DNA of 57,646 nt from contig NZ_AONC01000036.1 of assembly GCF_000585215.1 (NCBI RefSeq), forward strand, positions 1 through 57,646, given 5' to 3'. The notes beneath the pieces were generated by a model. The model did not search any database and was not told the DNA's origin. It was given only the letters and a program-made list of their open reading frames with translations. Below, one piece after another: positions 42,158 through 53,399 of the stretch. Position numbers and translations under genes: made by a program. Origin of the DNA: Imhoffiella purpurea. Lineage in GTDB: Bacteria; Pseudomonadota; Gammaproteobacteria; Chromatiales; Chromatiaceae. Every line of letters starts with the position of its first letter. Positions within the stretch are counted from its first letter, which is position 1.

Positions 42158-43534
42158 TCATCGTTCGTCCTTCCCATGCGTCATGCGCCTCGGGTCGAGC
42201 AGCGCCTCGAGCTCCGGATCGGACAGCTCGGTCATCTCGCGCGCCACCGCGATCACCTCGCGGTTCTGGGCGTTCGCGGCGCGGGCGATCTCGACGGCCC
42301 GGTCGTAGCCGATGCGCGGCGTCAGGGCCGTCGCCAGCATGGCGTTGGAACGTGCCCGCTGGCCCAGGGTCTCGGTGTCGACCTCGAAGCGGGCGATGGC
42401 CTGCGTCTCCAGCGCCTCGGCCGATCCGCACAGCAGATGGATCTGCTCCAGCAGGTCGGATGCGATGAGCGGGAGCATGGTCGCGAGCTGGAATCGGGTG
42501 TCCTGACCGGCGAGGGCGATGGCGGCGTCAAGACCCACGACCTGGGTGCAGGCCATGGAGACGGCCTCCGGGATCACGGGATTGACCTTGCCCGGCATGA
42601 TGCTGCTGCCGGGCTGCAGTTCGGGCAGCCGGATCTCGCCGAGACCGGCGACCGGGCCGCTGTTCATCCAGCGCAGATCGGTGGCGATCTTGAGCAGGCT
42701 GGTGGCGGTCACGCGCAGCTGGCCGCTCAGCTCGACGGCCGTGTCCTGGGCCGAGATGGCCGCGAAGGCGTCGGGCGCCGGGCGGAAGTCCAGGCCGGTC
42801 CGCTCGGCGAGCCGCGCGGCGAAGCGCTCGGCGAACTCCGGATGGGTGTTGAGTCCGCTGCCGACGGCCGTTCCGCCCTGCGCGAGCCGCAGCAGACGCC
42901 GCTCCACGTCGTCCAGGCGCTCGATGTCCGCGGCGATCTGGGCCGCCCAGCCCGACAGCTCCTGTCCGAAGGTCACGGGCACCGCGTCCATCAGATGGGT
43001 GCGGCCCGTCTTGACCACCGATTCGAGCGCTTGCGCGCGGGTCTCGATGGCCTCCTGGAGCGCGGCGAGGCGCTCGACGAGTTCCCTCAGGGCCAGGGCC
43101 GAGCTGAGGTGGATGGCCGTCGGGATGACGTCGTTGCTGCTTTGTCCGCGGTTGACATGGTCGTTCGGGTGCACCGGACGACCGAGCCGGCGGCAGGCCA
43201 GCTCGGCGATGACCTCGTTGGCGTTCATGTTGCTGCTGGTGCCCGAGCCGGTCTGGTAGACGTCGACCGGGAACTGGTCCGGGTGGCGGCCCTCGGCGAT
43301 CGCGTCCCCCGCCTCGGCGATGGCCTCGGCCAGATCCGGATCCAGGACGCCGAGCGCCCCGTTGACACGCGCGGCCGTCGCCTTGATCGCCCCCAGGGCG
43401 CGAATGAAGGCCCCGGGGAGCGGCCGGCCGCCGATGCGGAAGTTGCGGACCGCGAGCCGGGTCTGCTCGCCGTAGAGCGGTTCCTGTTCGTTCTTCGCTG
43501 GATCTGGTGACTTCATCTCGGTTCCGATGCGCAT
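42158..43534 (-). CDS. fumC: Fumarate hydratase, class II
   Basis: A 458-residue member of the fumarase/aspartase superfamily, converting fumarate and malate without an iron-sulfur cluster. Visible motifs are SGTSSNMNANEVIAELA, the catalytic TH pair in KTGRTHLMDAVPV and the signature loop GSSIMPGKVNP. Full length for the class. The start could be the ATG at 43534 or 43516 (MKSPDPAK); neither has a strong ribosome site. It is convergent with poxB and 33 bp downstream of the RND pump, likely in the same transcript. Confidence 0.92.
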   Translation of the reverse strand: MRIGTEMKSPDPAKNEQEPLYGEQTRLAVRNFRIGGRPLPGAFIRALGAIKATAARVNGALGVLDPDLAEAIAEAGDAIAEGRHPDQFPVDVYQTGSGTSSNMNANEVIAELACRRLGRPVHPNDHVNRGQSSNDVIPTAIHLSSALALRELVERLAALQEAIETRAQALESVVKTGRTHLMDAVPVTFGQELSGWAAQIAADIERLDDVERRLLRLAQGGTAVGSGLNTHPEFAERFAARLAERTGLDFRPAPDAFAAISAQDTAVELSGQLRVTATSLLKIATDLRWMNSGPVAGLGEIRLPELQPGSSIMPGKVNPVIPEAVSMACTQVVGLDAAIALAGQDTRFQLATMLPLIASDLLEQIHLLCGSAEALETQAIARFEVDTETLGQRARSNAMLATALTPRIGYDRAVEIARAANAQNREVIAVAREMTELSDPELEALLDPRRMTHGKDER

Positions 43535-43567
43535 GGGGAAGGGCCGATGGTCGCGCCTGGCTTTCCA

Positions 43568-46500
43568 TCAGGTCTCGGGCTCGGGATCCCCGTCCGACCG
43601 GCGCTGGCGTTCGAGCTCGCGCGCGAGTCCGGCGCGGGGTCGGCTGGCGCCCGCGAGCAGCAGGTAGAGCACGGGGACGAGCAGCAGGGTCAGCAGGGTG
43701 GCCGCGACGACGCCACCGATGATCACCAGGCCGAGGATGCGGCGCGTCTCGGCGCCGGGCCCCGTGGCCAGGGCCAGGGGGAGGGCGCCGAAGAGGGTGG
43801 CCACGGAGGTCATCATGATGGGCCGGAAGCGCACCCGGGCCGCCTCCTCCAGCGCGGGCCGGATCTCGCGACCGCGGTCGCGGAGCTGGTTGACGAACTC
43901 CACCAGCAGGATGGCGTTCTTGGCCATGAGCCCGATCGCCAGGATGAAGCCGATCTGGCTGTAGAGATTGATCGAGCCGCCGCCGAGCCAGAGCGCCGCC
44001 AGCGCGCCGAACAGGGCCAGGGGCACCCCGGCCAGCAGCACGATCGGCTGGACGAAGCTCTCGAACTGGGCCGCGAGCACCAGGAAGACGATCACCATGG
44101 CCAGGCCGAAGGCGTAGACGAAGGCCCGGCCGGAACGCTGGTAGTCCTCGCTGACCCCGAGGAAGCGGATGTGGGCCGTGGCCGGCAGCAGCTCGCGCGC
44201 CTCGCGCTCCAGGGCGTCGAGCACGTCGCCGAGCGCGGCGCCGTCGGCGAGCGAGCCCTCGAGCGTGATGGCCGGCAGACGGTCGACGCGGATCAGCTCC
44301 GAGGCGCGCCCGATCAGGCGCGTCTCGACGAGTCCGCCGAGCGAGACCAGCGATCCGTCCTCGGCGCGGACCTGGACCCGGCTCAGATCCTCGGGGTCGG
44401 AGCGGTCTTCCGGCTGTGCCCGGACCATGACCTCGTAGGTCTCGGCGTCGATCGAGAAGTCCGTGACGTCTTGTCCGCCCATGAGGATCTGCAGGGTCCG
44501 TCCGATCTCGGCGATGGGCACGCCCAGTGCCGCGGCCCGGTCGCGGTCGACCCGGATCTGGAGCTGAGGGCTGGTCGGCTGATAGTCGAGCCGCGCCTGT
44601 TCGAGCCCGGGCAGCTGGCGGGCGCGCGCGAGCACCTGCTGCGCCCATTCGTTGACCTGGTCGAGGTCGTCCCCGGTGATGGCCATCTGGACCGGCTGCT
44701 CGAAGCCCGAGGCCGCCAGGCTCGGCGGGTTGATGGCGAACACCTGGGCGCCCGTGATGGCCCCGAGCTTGGGGAGCAGCGAGGCCGTGACCTCGAACTG
44801 GCTCCGCTCGCGCTCCGACCAGTCCTTCAGACGCAGGATGACGATGCCCGAATTGACCGGACCCTGGCCCGCGCTGCGGGGGGCGATCAGGCCGATGACG
44901 TGCTCGGCGGGGCCATCCTCGCCGGTCAGGGGCAGGAGCACGGACTCGATGTCCTTCATGACCCCGAGCATGTGCTTCATGGTTGCGCCCTCGGGGGCGG
45001 CGACCGGGATGAAGACGCTGCCGCGGTCCTCGCGCGGGGACAGCTCGCGGGGCAGCTCGCGATAGAGCCACCAGGTCCCGGCCATGACCAGCAGCGCCAG
45101 GATCGCCACCAGCCAGCGCGCGGCCACCAGCCGCCGCAGGATCCTCTGGTAGCCGCGGCCCCCGGCGTCGATCCCGGACGAGACCGTCCGGTAGAGCCGC
45201 GTCTCGCGGATGCGTCCGGCATCGATCAGCTTGGAGGCGACGGTCACGCCGAGCGTCAGGGCCATGAGGCTGGAGATCCCGAGCGCCCCCCCCAGTCCGG
45301 CGGCGAACTCGGAGAAGAGGCGCCCGGCGTCGCCCGAGAGCAGCGCCAGTGGCGCGATGACGGCCAGCAGCACGGCGGTGGTCGAGAGGACGGCGAAGAC
45401 CACCTCGGAGGCGCCCAGGTCCGCGGCCAGCAGGCGCGGCTTGCCGCGCTCCGAGTAGCGGAAGACGTTCTCGCTGACGACGATGGCGTCGTCGACCAGC
45501 ATCCCGATGGCCAGGATGAGCGCGAGCAGCGTCAGCACGTTGATCGAGAAGCCGAACAGATAGAGCAGGATGAAGGCGCCGATGGCGGAGGCCGGGATGG
45601 TGGCGGCCGGCACCAGGGTGGCGCGCCAGGAGCCGAGCGCGAAGAAGACCACGGCGACGACCAGGGCGATGGTGATCACCAGGGTGCGGACGATCTGGTG
45701 GATCGACGCCTCCACGAAGACCGAGGCGTCGTAGGCGATCTCGACGTTCACGTCGTCTGGAATGCGCGACTCCAGTCCTTCGAGCCGCTCGCGCACGGCC
45801 TGGGACACGGCGACCAGATTGCTGCCCGACTGGCGCACCACGCCCAGACCGATGGCCTCCTGGCCGTCGAGGCGGGCCGAGGTGCGGTCGACCTCGGGTC
45901 CGTGGGAGACCTCGGCGACCTGGCCGAGCCGGATCTGGGTCCCGCCCTCGTCGCGCAGGATCAGGTCCCGGAAGGACTCGGGGCGTTCGAGCTCGGTCAT
46001 GGTGCGCAGCGTCAGCTCCCGGGTTTCCGAGACCAGACGCCCGGCGGGAAGCTCGATGTTGCGCTCGCGCAGGGCGCGCTCCACGTCGAGCACGGTCAGT
46101 CCGTGGGACGCCAGGGCGTCGAGGTCGAGACGCACGCGCATGGCATAGCGGCGCTCGCCGCCGAAGAGGACGGTCGAGACGCCGGGCACGGTCGAGAGCG
46201 GGTCGACGAGGACCCGGTCCGCGAAATCGGACAGATCGAGCCGGTCCAGTGCATCGCTGGTGAGCACCAGCCACATGCTGACCTGGGATTCGAGTGAGCG
46301 CTGGGCGATCTCGGGGGCCTCGGCCTGGTCCGGCAGCTCGTTGCGGATGGTCGAGACCCGGTCGCGCACATCGGCCGCCGCGAGGTCCAGGTTGCGGTCG
46401 AGCGAGAACTGCACCTCGATCCGGGCGCGTCCGTCGCGCGAGCTCGAGCGGATTCGCCGCACCCCGTCGATGCCGCTGAGGACCTCCTCGACCGGCTCCG

Positions 46501-46690
46501 AGACCTCGCGCTGGACGACCGAGGCCGAGGCGCCCGGATAGACCACGGTGACGGTGACGCTCGGGTCGTCGATGTCCGGGTATTCGCGCACCGGCAGGTC
46601 GAGCAGGGCGGCGGCGCCGAGCACCATGAGCAGGAGCGCCAGCACCGTGGTCGCGACCGGCCGGGTGACGGCCAGGGTCGTGATCTTCAT
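43568..46690 (-). CDS. RND-family inner-membrane efflux transporter
   Basis: A 1040-residue AcrB-type (HAE1) pump. Twelve membrane helices are in the usual arrangement, beginning with TTVLALLLMVLGAAALLDLP. The conserved N-terminal EYPDIDDPSVTVTVVYPGAS and internal ILAIGMLVDDAIVVSENVF (helix 4 with the proton-relay Asp pair) are typical. FILAIGLMAKNAILLVEF appears in the second half. It overlaps the adaptor gene by 4 bp and lacks an outer-membrane partner here, so it may use a TolC encoded elsewhere. Substrates cannot be told. Confidence 0.93.
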   Translation of the reverse strand: MKITTLAVTRPVATTVLALLLMVLGAAALLDLPVREYPDIDDPSVTVTVVYPGASASVVQREVSEPVEEVLSGIDGVRRIRSSSRDGRARIEVQFSLDRNLDLAAADVRDRVSTIRNELPDQAEAPEIAQRSLESQVSMWLVLTSDALDRLDLSDFADRVLVDPLSTVPGVSTVLFGGERRYAMRVRLDLDALASHGLTVLDVERALRERNIELPAGRLVSETRELTLRTMTELERPESFRDLILRDEGGTQIRLGQVAEVSHGPEVDRTSARLDGQEAIGLGVVRQSGSNLVAVSQAVRERLEGLESRIPDDVNVEIAYDASVFVEASIHQIVRTLVITIALVVAVVFFALGSWRATLVPAATIPASAIGAFILLYLFGFSINVLTLLALILAIGMLVDDAIVVSENVFRYSERGKPRLLAADLGASEVVFAVLSTTAVLLAVIAPLALLSGDAGRLFSEFAAGLGGALGISSLMALTLGVTVASKLIDAGRIRETRLYRTVSSGIDAGGRGYQRILRRLVAARWLVAILALLVMAGTWWLYRELPRELSPREDRGSVFIPVAAPEGATMKHMLGVMKDIESVLLPLTGEDGPAEHVIGLIAPRSAGQGPVNSGIVILRLKDWSERERSQFEVTASLLPKLGAITGAQVFAINPPSLAASGFEQPVQMAITGDDLDQVNEWAQQVLARARQLPGLEQARLDYQPTSPQLQIRVDRDRAAALGVPIAEIGRTLQILMGGQDVTDFSIDAETYEVMVRAQPEDRSDPEDLSRVQVRAEDGSLVSLGGLVETRLIGRASELIRVDRLPAITLEGSLADGAALGDVLDALEREARELLPATAHIRFLGVSEDYQRSGRAFVYAFGLAMVIVFLVLAAQFESFVQPIVLLAGVPLALFGALAALWLGGGSINLYSQIGFILAIGLMAKNAILLVEFVNQLRDRGREIRPALEEAARVRFRPIMMTSVATLFGALPLALATGPGAETRRILGLVIIGGVVAATLLTLLLVPVLYLLLAGASRPRAGLARELERQRRSDGDPEPET

Positions 46691-47841
46691 GATGCCTCGT
46701 CCCCCTGGGGCTCATCGGCGTCCTTGACGCGCACCCGCATCCCGTCGCGCAGCATCCCGAGCCCCTCGGTGACGACGGACTCGCCGGCCTCGACGCCGGA
46801 GGCGATGCCGACCCAGCCGTTGCGGCGCAGGCTGGTCTCGACGATGCGCCGCTCGACCCGTCCGCTGTCGTCGACCACGTAGACGCGCTGGCTCGGGCCT
46901 CGGGCCAGGATCGCGGCCTCCGGAACCTGGATCACAGGGACGGGCTCGAGCAGCAGCGCGACGACCGCCAGCATGCCGGGCCTCAGTAGCCCCTCGTGAT
47001 TGTCGATGCGCGCCTCCAGCGGGAGGCTGCGGGTGCTCTCCTCGACCTGGGTCCCGACGTAGGTCACCTTGCCCGAGAAGGTCCGGTCCGGGTAGGCCGG
47101 GGTTTCGACCTCGACGTGCAGACCGACGCGGGCTCGCGCGGCGTCCGAGCCCGGGATGTCGAGCAGCACGTCCAGCGGATCGAGCTGGACCAGTTCGGTC
47201 ACCGGCGTGCCGGGCTCGACGACGGCCCCCGGGCTGACGAGACGGCGTCCCACGACGCCCTCGAAGGGGGCCTTGAGCGAGCGGTCGTCGAGCTGGTCGC
47301 GGGCGACGGTGAGGCTGGCCTCGGCGTGCTCCATCGCCGTCGTCGCGGACTCCAGCTCGTCCTCGGAGACGAAATCCTGGGCGCGCAGTTCCCGCAGTCT
47401 GGCGAGTTCCCGCCGGCGCTCCTCGAGGCTGGCCTCGGCGCGCCGCACCTCGGCGCGGCCCCGGGTGCGCTCGAGCTCGAGCAGGACCTGACCGCGGCGG
47501 ACGCGGTCGCCGTCCTCGAAGCCGACCGCGACGACGCGACCCGATGCCTCGGTGGTCAGGGTCACCTTCTCGGAGGCGATCAGCGTACCCGTGGTCGAGA
47601 GACGTTGGCGCACCTCGGCTCGGCGCGCCTCGGCGACCTCGACGAGCGGGGGAGGGCGCGAAGCGCCGTCCGTTTCCTCTCGCTCGGATCCGTCCGGGGC
47701 GGATTCGGATTTCTCCTCGGTCTCGGCTGCCTGGGTCAGGGGGCCGAGACCGCCGGGGTCGATCCAGATGAGCCAGATCGAACCTGCGGCGAGCAGGACG
47801 AGGGCGATGGATGCCAGGATGCGTTGGGGTGTCGGCTGCAT
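46687..47841 (-). CDS. RND periplasmic adaptor (membrane fusion protein)
   Basis: A 384-residue HlyD/AcrA-type adaptor. An N-terminal hydrophobic anchor (ILASIALVLLAAGSIWLIWI), the barrel-sandwich parts (ASGRVVAVGFEDGDRVRRGQ, APFEGVVGRRLVSPGAVVEPG) and a coiled-coil hairpin in the middle (RAEASLEERRRELARLRE) are in the usual order. A beta-barrel and membrane-proximal domain follow. It overlaps the pump gene by 4 bp. Confidence 0.93.
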   Translation of the reverse strand: MQPTPQRILASIALVLLAAGSIWLIWIDPGGLGPLTQAAETEEKSESAPDGSEREETDGASRPPPLVEVAEARRAEVRQRLSTTGTLIASEKVTLTTEASGRVVAVGFEDGDRVRRGQVLLELERTRGRAEVRRAEASLEERRRELARLRELRAQDFVSEDELESATTAMEHAEASLTVARDQLDDRSLKAPFEGVVGRRLVSPGAVVEPGTPVTELVQLDPLDVLLDIPGSDAARARVGLHVEVETPAYPDRTFSGKVTYVGTQVEESTRSLPLEARIDNHEGLLRPGMLAVVALLLEPVPVIQVPEAAILARGPSQRVYVVDDSGRVERRIVETSLRRNGWVGIASGVEAGESVVTEGLGMLRDGMRVRVKDADEPQGDEAS

Positions 47842-47925
47842 GGGAATCGATCGTCCGCAGGAAATCCGGCCTCAGGCGGCCAGACGATTCAAGTTCATTC
47901 GCGTGTCTCCATGGGTTCCCGACAT

Positions 47926-48213
47926 TCAATGGAGCTTGGACTTCGCGGACTTCAGCGACTCGGTCAGGGCGTTCGCCGCGCGTTCCGCGCCATCGCGCAT
48001 CTCCTGCCAGGCATCGCCGCTCGAATCACGCAATTCCTCGAGGCGGGAGGATGCCTCGTCCCGCTGTTCCTTCAGCGTTGCTAGGTACTCGACGTATTGG
48101 GCCTTGGCATCGGCGCTCACGACGTCCACCTTGGTCTCGAGCTTGTCGATCTCCGCATCCCATTGGTCCAGCTTCGATTTCAGCCCTTCGACATAGGCCT
48201 CGCGTTCGGTCAT
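47926..48213 (-). CDS. Small coiled-coil protein
   Basis: A 95-residue, strongly helical soluble protein with heptad-like charged repeats (YVEGLKSKLDQWDAEIDKLE, then YLATLKEQRDEASSRLEELR). The ATG at 48213 was selected because GAGGAGC lies about 8 bases upstream. Similar small coiled-coil proteins occur next to stress genes; I do not name a function. It may precede the adaptor gene in one transcript. Confidence 0.7.
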   Translation of the reverse strand: MTEREAYVEGLKSKLDQWDAEIDKLETKVDVVSADAKAQYVEYLATLKEQRDEASSRLEELRDSSGDAWQEMRDGAERAANALTESLKSAKSKLH

Positions 48214-48403
48214 TTGGCGTGCTCCTCGGTGTGTTGAAGGTACTTCGGGGTAACGCAAGGACCAGGCCAGATGCTTGGGTGTCCTGGATGGGCGGCGGGC
48301 AGTCGGCGAGAAGGGTGTCCGCTCGGGCTCGATGGTGTGAATCAACCGCCGGATGGGCTAAAAGCACCTGTCGGCGTGCGTTCGAGGGGTGCGTCGAGGA
48401 TGC

Positions 48404-49048
48404 TCATCCGCCCCAGCGTTCCTGGAGTCCGTCGAGCGCGGATTCGTGGGCGATCAGAATCAGCTCGTCGCCTTCCTCCAGGCGCATGTCCGGCTCCGGG
48501 AGCATGAAGGTCTCGTCGCGATAGAGACAGACGATCCGCGCTCGGTCGGGCAGCGGCAGATCCTCGATGGGTCCTGCGTCCTGCTCACCGGCGATGGCGC
48601 TGAAGACGGCACCCTCGCCGCGGATGACGGACGAGAGCTCGAGCGACCGCTCGCCGGCCAGCAGGTCCTTGAGGTGCGAGGCGACCGCGCGGTTGGGCAT
48701 CACGCTCTCGTCGAGTCCGAGTTCGACGCAGATGCGCTGGAACTGCGGGTCGTTGACGCGGGGGACGATGCGGGCGAAGCCGAGCGAGCGGCCGATCAGT
48801 CCGGCGAGGATGTTCGCCTGGTCGCTGTCGAGCAGACAGAAGAGCATGTCGGTGTTCTCGGGCTCGGCGTCCTTGAGCACGTCCGGCGAGGTGCCGTCGC
48901 CGTGGATGAATCCGGCGTCCAGGCGGTCCGCGAGCATCTCGATCCGGTCGCGGTCGCGCTCGATGATGACCACCTGATGGCCCTCCTCCAAAAGGAGTTC
49001 GGCCGTGGAGAGGGATAGTGAGCTGGTTCCGACGAAGACGGTTCTCAT
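48404..49048 (-). CDS. TrkA-like potassium-channel regulatory protein (RCK)
   Basis: A 214-residue single-unit TrkA protein with an N-terminal Rossmann domain (MRTVFVGTSSLSLSTAELLLEEGHQVVIIERD; nucleotide loop with Gly-x-x-x-x-Ser). A C-terminal RCK_C domain (residues about 135-214, FMLPEPDMRLEEGDELILIA) follows. It gates a Trk-type potassium transporter in response to NAD(H) or ATP. It directly follows the TrkH-like gene (46 bp), so the two are partners. Confidence 0.88.
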   Translation of the reverse strand: MRTVFVGTSSLSLSTAELLLEEGHQVVIIERDRDRIEMLADRLDAGFIHGDGTSPDVLKDAEPENTDMLFCLLDSDQANILAGLIGRSLGFARIVPRVNDPQFQRICVELGLDESVMPNRAVASHLKDLLAGERSLELSSVIRGEGAVFSAIAGEQDAGPIEDLPLPDRARIVCLYRDETFMLPEPDMRLEEGDELILIAHESALDGLQERWGG

Positions 49049-49094
49049 GGGGTTGTCTCCTGGTCTGGTGTCCGGCCCGTCGCGCGACGGGGCT

Positions 49095-50561
49095 TCAATG
49101 GTCGATGTCCTGGCGTCGCCCGATCCAGGTCGGCGGATAGAGGACGACCAGCAGGGCGAGCACCTCGACGCGTCCGAACAGCATGTCGAGCGACAGGATC
49201 GCCTTGAGCGCGGGCGGCAGCTCGGTTCCGGTCAGTCCGACGGACAGGCCCGCATTGGCGGTCGCCGACACGACCTCGAACAGGCTCGGCATGGGTGGCT
49301 GGCCGGCGAAGAGGAAGGCCATCCAGGACACCAGCACCACGACCGTCCAGAGCCCCAGCAGCACCAGAGCGCCGGAGAGGACGGAGGATTCGACCCGCTC
49401 TCCGCCGATGCGCACGTCGAACACCGCGCGATCCGGTGCCGCGGTGCGCCAGAGCGCGACCTGGATGAGCCGCAGCAGGATCAGGAGCCGGATCAGCTTG
49501 AGGCCGCCGGCCGTGGATCCGGTGCATCCGCCGAGCGTCATGGAGACCATGAGCACGACCTGGGCGGCCGGGGACAGCGAGGACAGCTGGACCGGGCTGA
49601 ATCCGGTGTCGGTCTGCGCGGAGACGGCCAGCACGGCCCCGGTGCCCAGCGCCTCCAACTCGTGCGTGCCGTCCAGGAGGACGGCGCTCAGGGCCAGCAG
49701 GGCGGTCGTCGCCAGCACGACCAGGACGAGCGCCCGAAACTCGGGGTCCCGGAAGATAACCCCCGGGCCGCGTCTGACCGCCCGTCCGTAGAGCGGCAGG
49801 CTGATCGCGCCCAGGAGGCAGAAGAGACTGATCGCCGCCATGCTCGATCCGGGCAGCGAGGCGAGGCTGTCGTCATGGGGCGCGAAGCCTCCGGTTGCCA
49901 CCGCTGACAGTGCGTAGAGCGTGGCCTCGAAAGGGGCGAGACCGGTAGCCGTGACGGCCGCGATGGCGGCGAGGGTCAGCAGCAGATAGACCATGAAGAC
50001 GGTCCGCGCATGCTCGCGCGCCCCGGATTCGGTCAGGGTTTCTCCCGTGGTCTCGAGCAGCCGCCGGGCGCTGGCGTGATGGCGCATGATGAGCGCGACC
50101 GTCATGGCGGCGATCCCCAGCCCCCCGTACCACTGCATCCAGGCGCGCAGGAAGAGGACGGCCGCCGGTCGCTCCTCCAGGTCGGTCAGCATGGACAAAC
50201 CCGTGGTGGTGATGGCCGAGACGGTCTCGAACCAGGCGTCCAGGGGGCTCATCCCGGCGCTGGTCAACGGCCACACCATGACCGCCGCGGCGAGCGTGAA
50301 GGCGAGCCCGGTGACCGCGAGCGCCTCGTTCCACTGAATGGTGCTGGGCGTGCCGAGCCGGGAGAGCGGGGCTCCCAGCAGGGCGAGCGCGAGACTGACG
50401 GCCAGCAGCCGCTGGAACATCGCCATCTCGCCCGTCGCTCCCGCGACGATCGCGGGGACGGCGCCCAGGACGGCCAGAACCAGGGCGAGCTTTCCGAGTA
50501 CCGCCAGCACGACCCGCACCCTGGCGGCATGCATCAGGGCATTGGCGCCCGATCCTTTCAC
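49095..50561 (-). CDS. TrkH-family potassium uptake protein
   Basis: A 488-residue membrane protein of the TrkH/KtrB superfamily. Hydrophobic helices alternate with pore loops that carry the selectivity glycines: SAITTTGLSM, SAVATGGFAPHD, SAQTDTGFSP and SATANAGLSVGL. A pump-typical GGCTGSTAGGLKLIR loop is also present. With the TrkA-like protein it should form a complete K+ uptake system. The start at 50561 has no strong ribosome site but agrees with the family. The role in potassium homeostasis is inferred from family. Confidence 0.88.
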   Translation of the reverse strand: MKGSGANALMHAARVRVVLAVLGKLALVLAVLGAVPAIVAGATGEMAMFQRLLAVSLALALLGAPLSRLGTPSTIQWNEALAVTGLAFTLAAAVMVWPLTSAGMSPLDAWFETVSAITTTGLSMLTDLEERPAAVLFLRAWMQWYGGLGIAAMTVALIMRHHASARRLLETTGETLTESGAREHARTVFMVYLLLTLAAIAAVTATGLAPFEATLYALSAVATGGFAPHDDSLASLPGSSMAAISLFCLLGAISLPLYGRAVRRGPGVIFRDPEFRALVLVVLATTALLALSAVLLDGTHELEALGTGAVLAVSAQTDTGFSPVQLSSLSPAAQVVLMVSMTLGGCTGSTAGGLKLIRLLILLRLIQVALWRTAAPDRAVFDVRIGGERVESSVLSGALVLLGLWTVVVLVSWMAFLFAGQPPMPSLFEVVSATANAGLSVGLTGTELPPALKAILSLDMLFGRVEVLALLVVLYPPTWIGRRQDIDH

Positions 50562-50886
50562 CCTGTCCGTCCCTCCGATGTCCTGCTCGATCTATGGCCG
50601 CAGGATCGGGGCTGGTGGGAAAGGGGGCGCGGGATGGATCATGACGGTCCTGAGATTCATTGGCGTTCTCCTCGCGGTTGGCGGTGTTCCGATCGTTTCG
50701 GGCTCCAGGCAAAGAGCAGGCCAGATGACTCCGGCCGCCCGTAGCGCCATGGCATGCAAGAAGGGGGCGATCCTGTGTGTTCGGATGGTGGCTATCGGCC
50801 GGGTCGCGGTGCATAAGCCCCGTTCTCGGGGCTCGGTTGAGCATTCCTCGCGCCGGATTCCTCCGGCGCGAGGCGGTCATGGCGGA
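50562..50886. other. 325-bp gap between TrkH and katG
   Basis: No gene. Besides the katG hairpin at its right end it holds the smaller hairpin AGCCCCG-TTCT-CGGGGCT at 50816-50833, preceded by GTCGCGGTGCATAAGCCCC, which recurs near 29612. The rest is plain GC-rich sequence with no promoter I would defend. Confidence 0.5.
50846..50873 (-). terminator. Likely transcription stop of katG
   Basis: CCTCGCGCCGGA, a TTCC loop and TCCGGCGCGAGG form a perfect 12-bp GC stem 13 bases after the katG stop. No T-run follows, so it may work with Rho or as an RNA end protector. Confidence 0.6.
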
Positions 50887-53112
<2,226 letters not shown>

Positions 53113-53190
53113 TCATCGATCAGGACTATAGAGTATGTTTTTGCAATAGTTTCTGATAATTGTTTGGATGGATCCTGGTGAACGGCCAAG

Positions 53191-53216
53191 ACTATCGATT
53201 GATGATTTTCGATAGT
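53191..53216. promoter_or_regulatory. Inverted repeat upstream of katG
   Basis: ACTATCGA (53191-53198) and TCGATAGT (53209-53216) are exact inverted copies separated by 10 bases, in an AT-rich patch within the divergent katG-dsbD gap. The spacing does not match the OxyR site. It could bind a dimeric regulator of katG or the DsbD gene. Confidence 0.4.
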
Positions 53217-53234
53217 TGAGATTTCTGGTTTGCG

Positions 53235-53390
53235 TCATCTCGACCTGTGGAGCGGCAAGAAATCTACCGACCTTGCGTCTTGGATCCTGCGTCGGGAGAG
53301 GAGCTGGCGAGCAGCGGCAAGTCCTATTTCCTCTTGCACCCGCGCCGTTTCGGCAAGCGCCTGTTTGAAGTTTCCGCCGATGGGCTCCAT
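53235..53390 (+). pseudogene. Fragment of an AAA-ATPase-like gene
   Basis: One frame contains SGKSYFLLHPRRFGKRLF, which matches the Walker region YFLSRPRRFGKSL of the AAA-ATPase-like family. The piece just before it reads KKSTDLA in another frame, as in the family's YVDKTxLI entry. A frameshift and loss of the rest show a decayed remnant. It lies directly before dsbD, whose frame is open into it. Confidence 0.5.
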
Positions 53391-53399
53391 AACCGCCGC

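Noticed and set aside
42528-46715. A 1395-codon open frame on the minus strand spanning fumC and the RND pump, and a 916-codon frame opposite
   Set aside because: Both are shadows of well-supported genes in other frames; composition is Arg/Gly/Pro-rich without domains.
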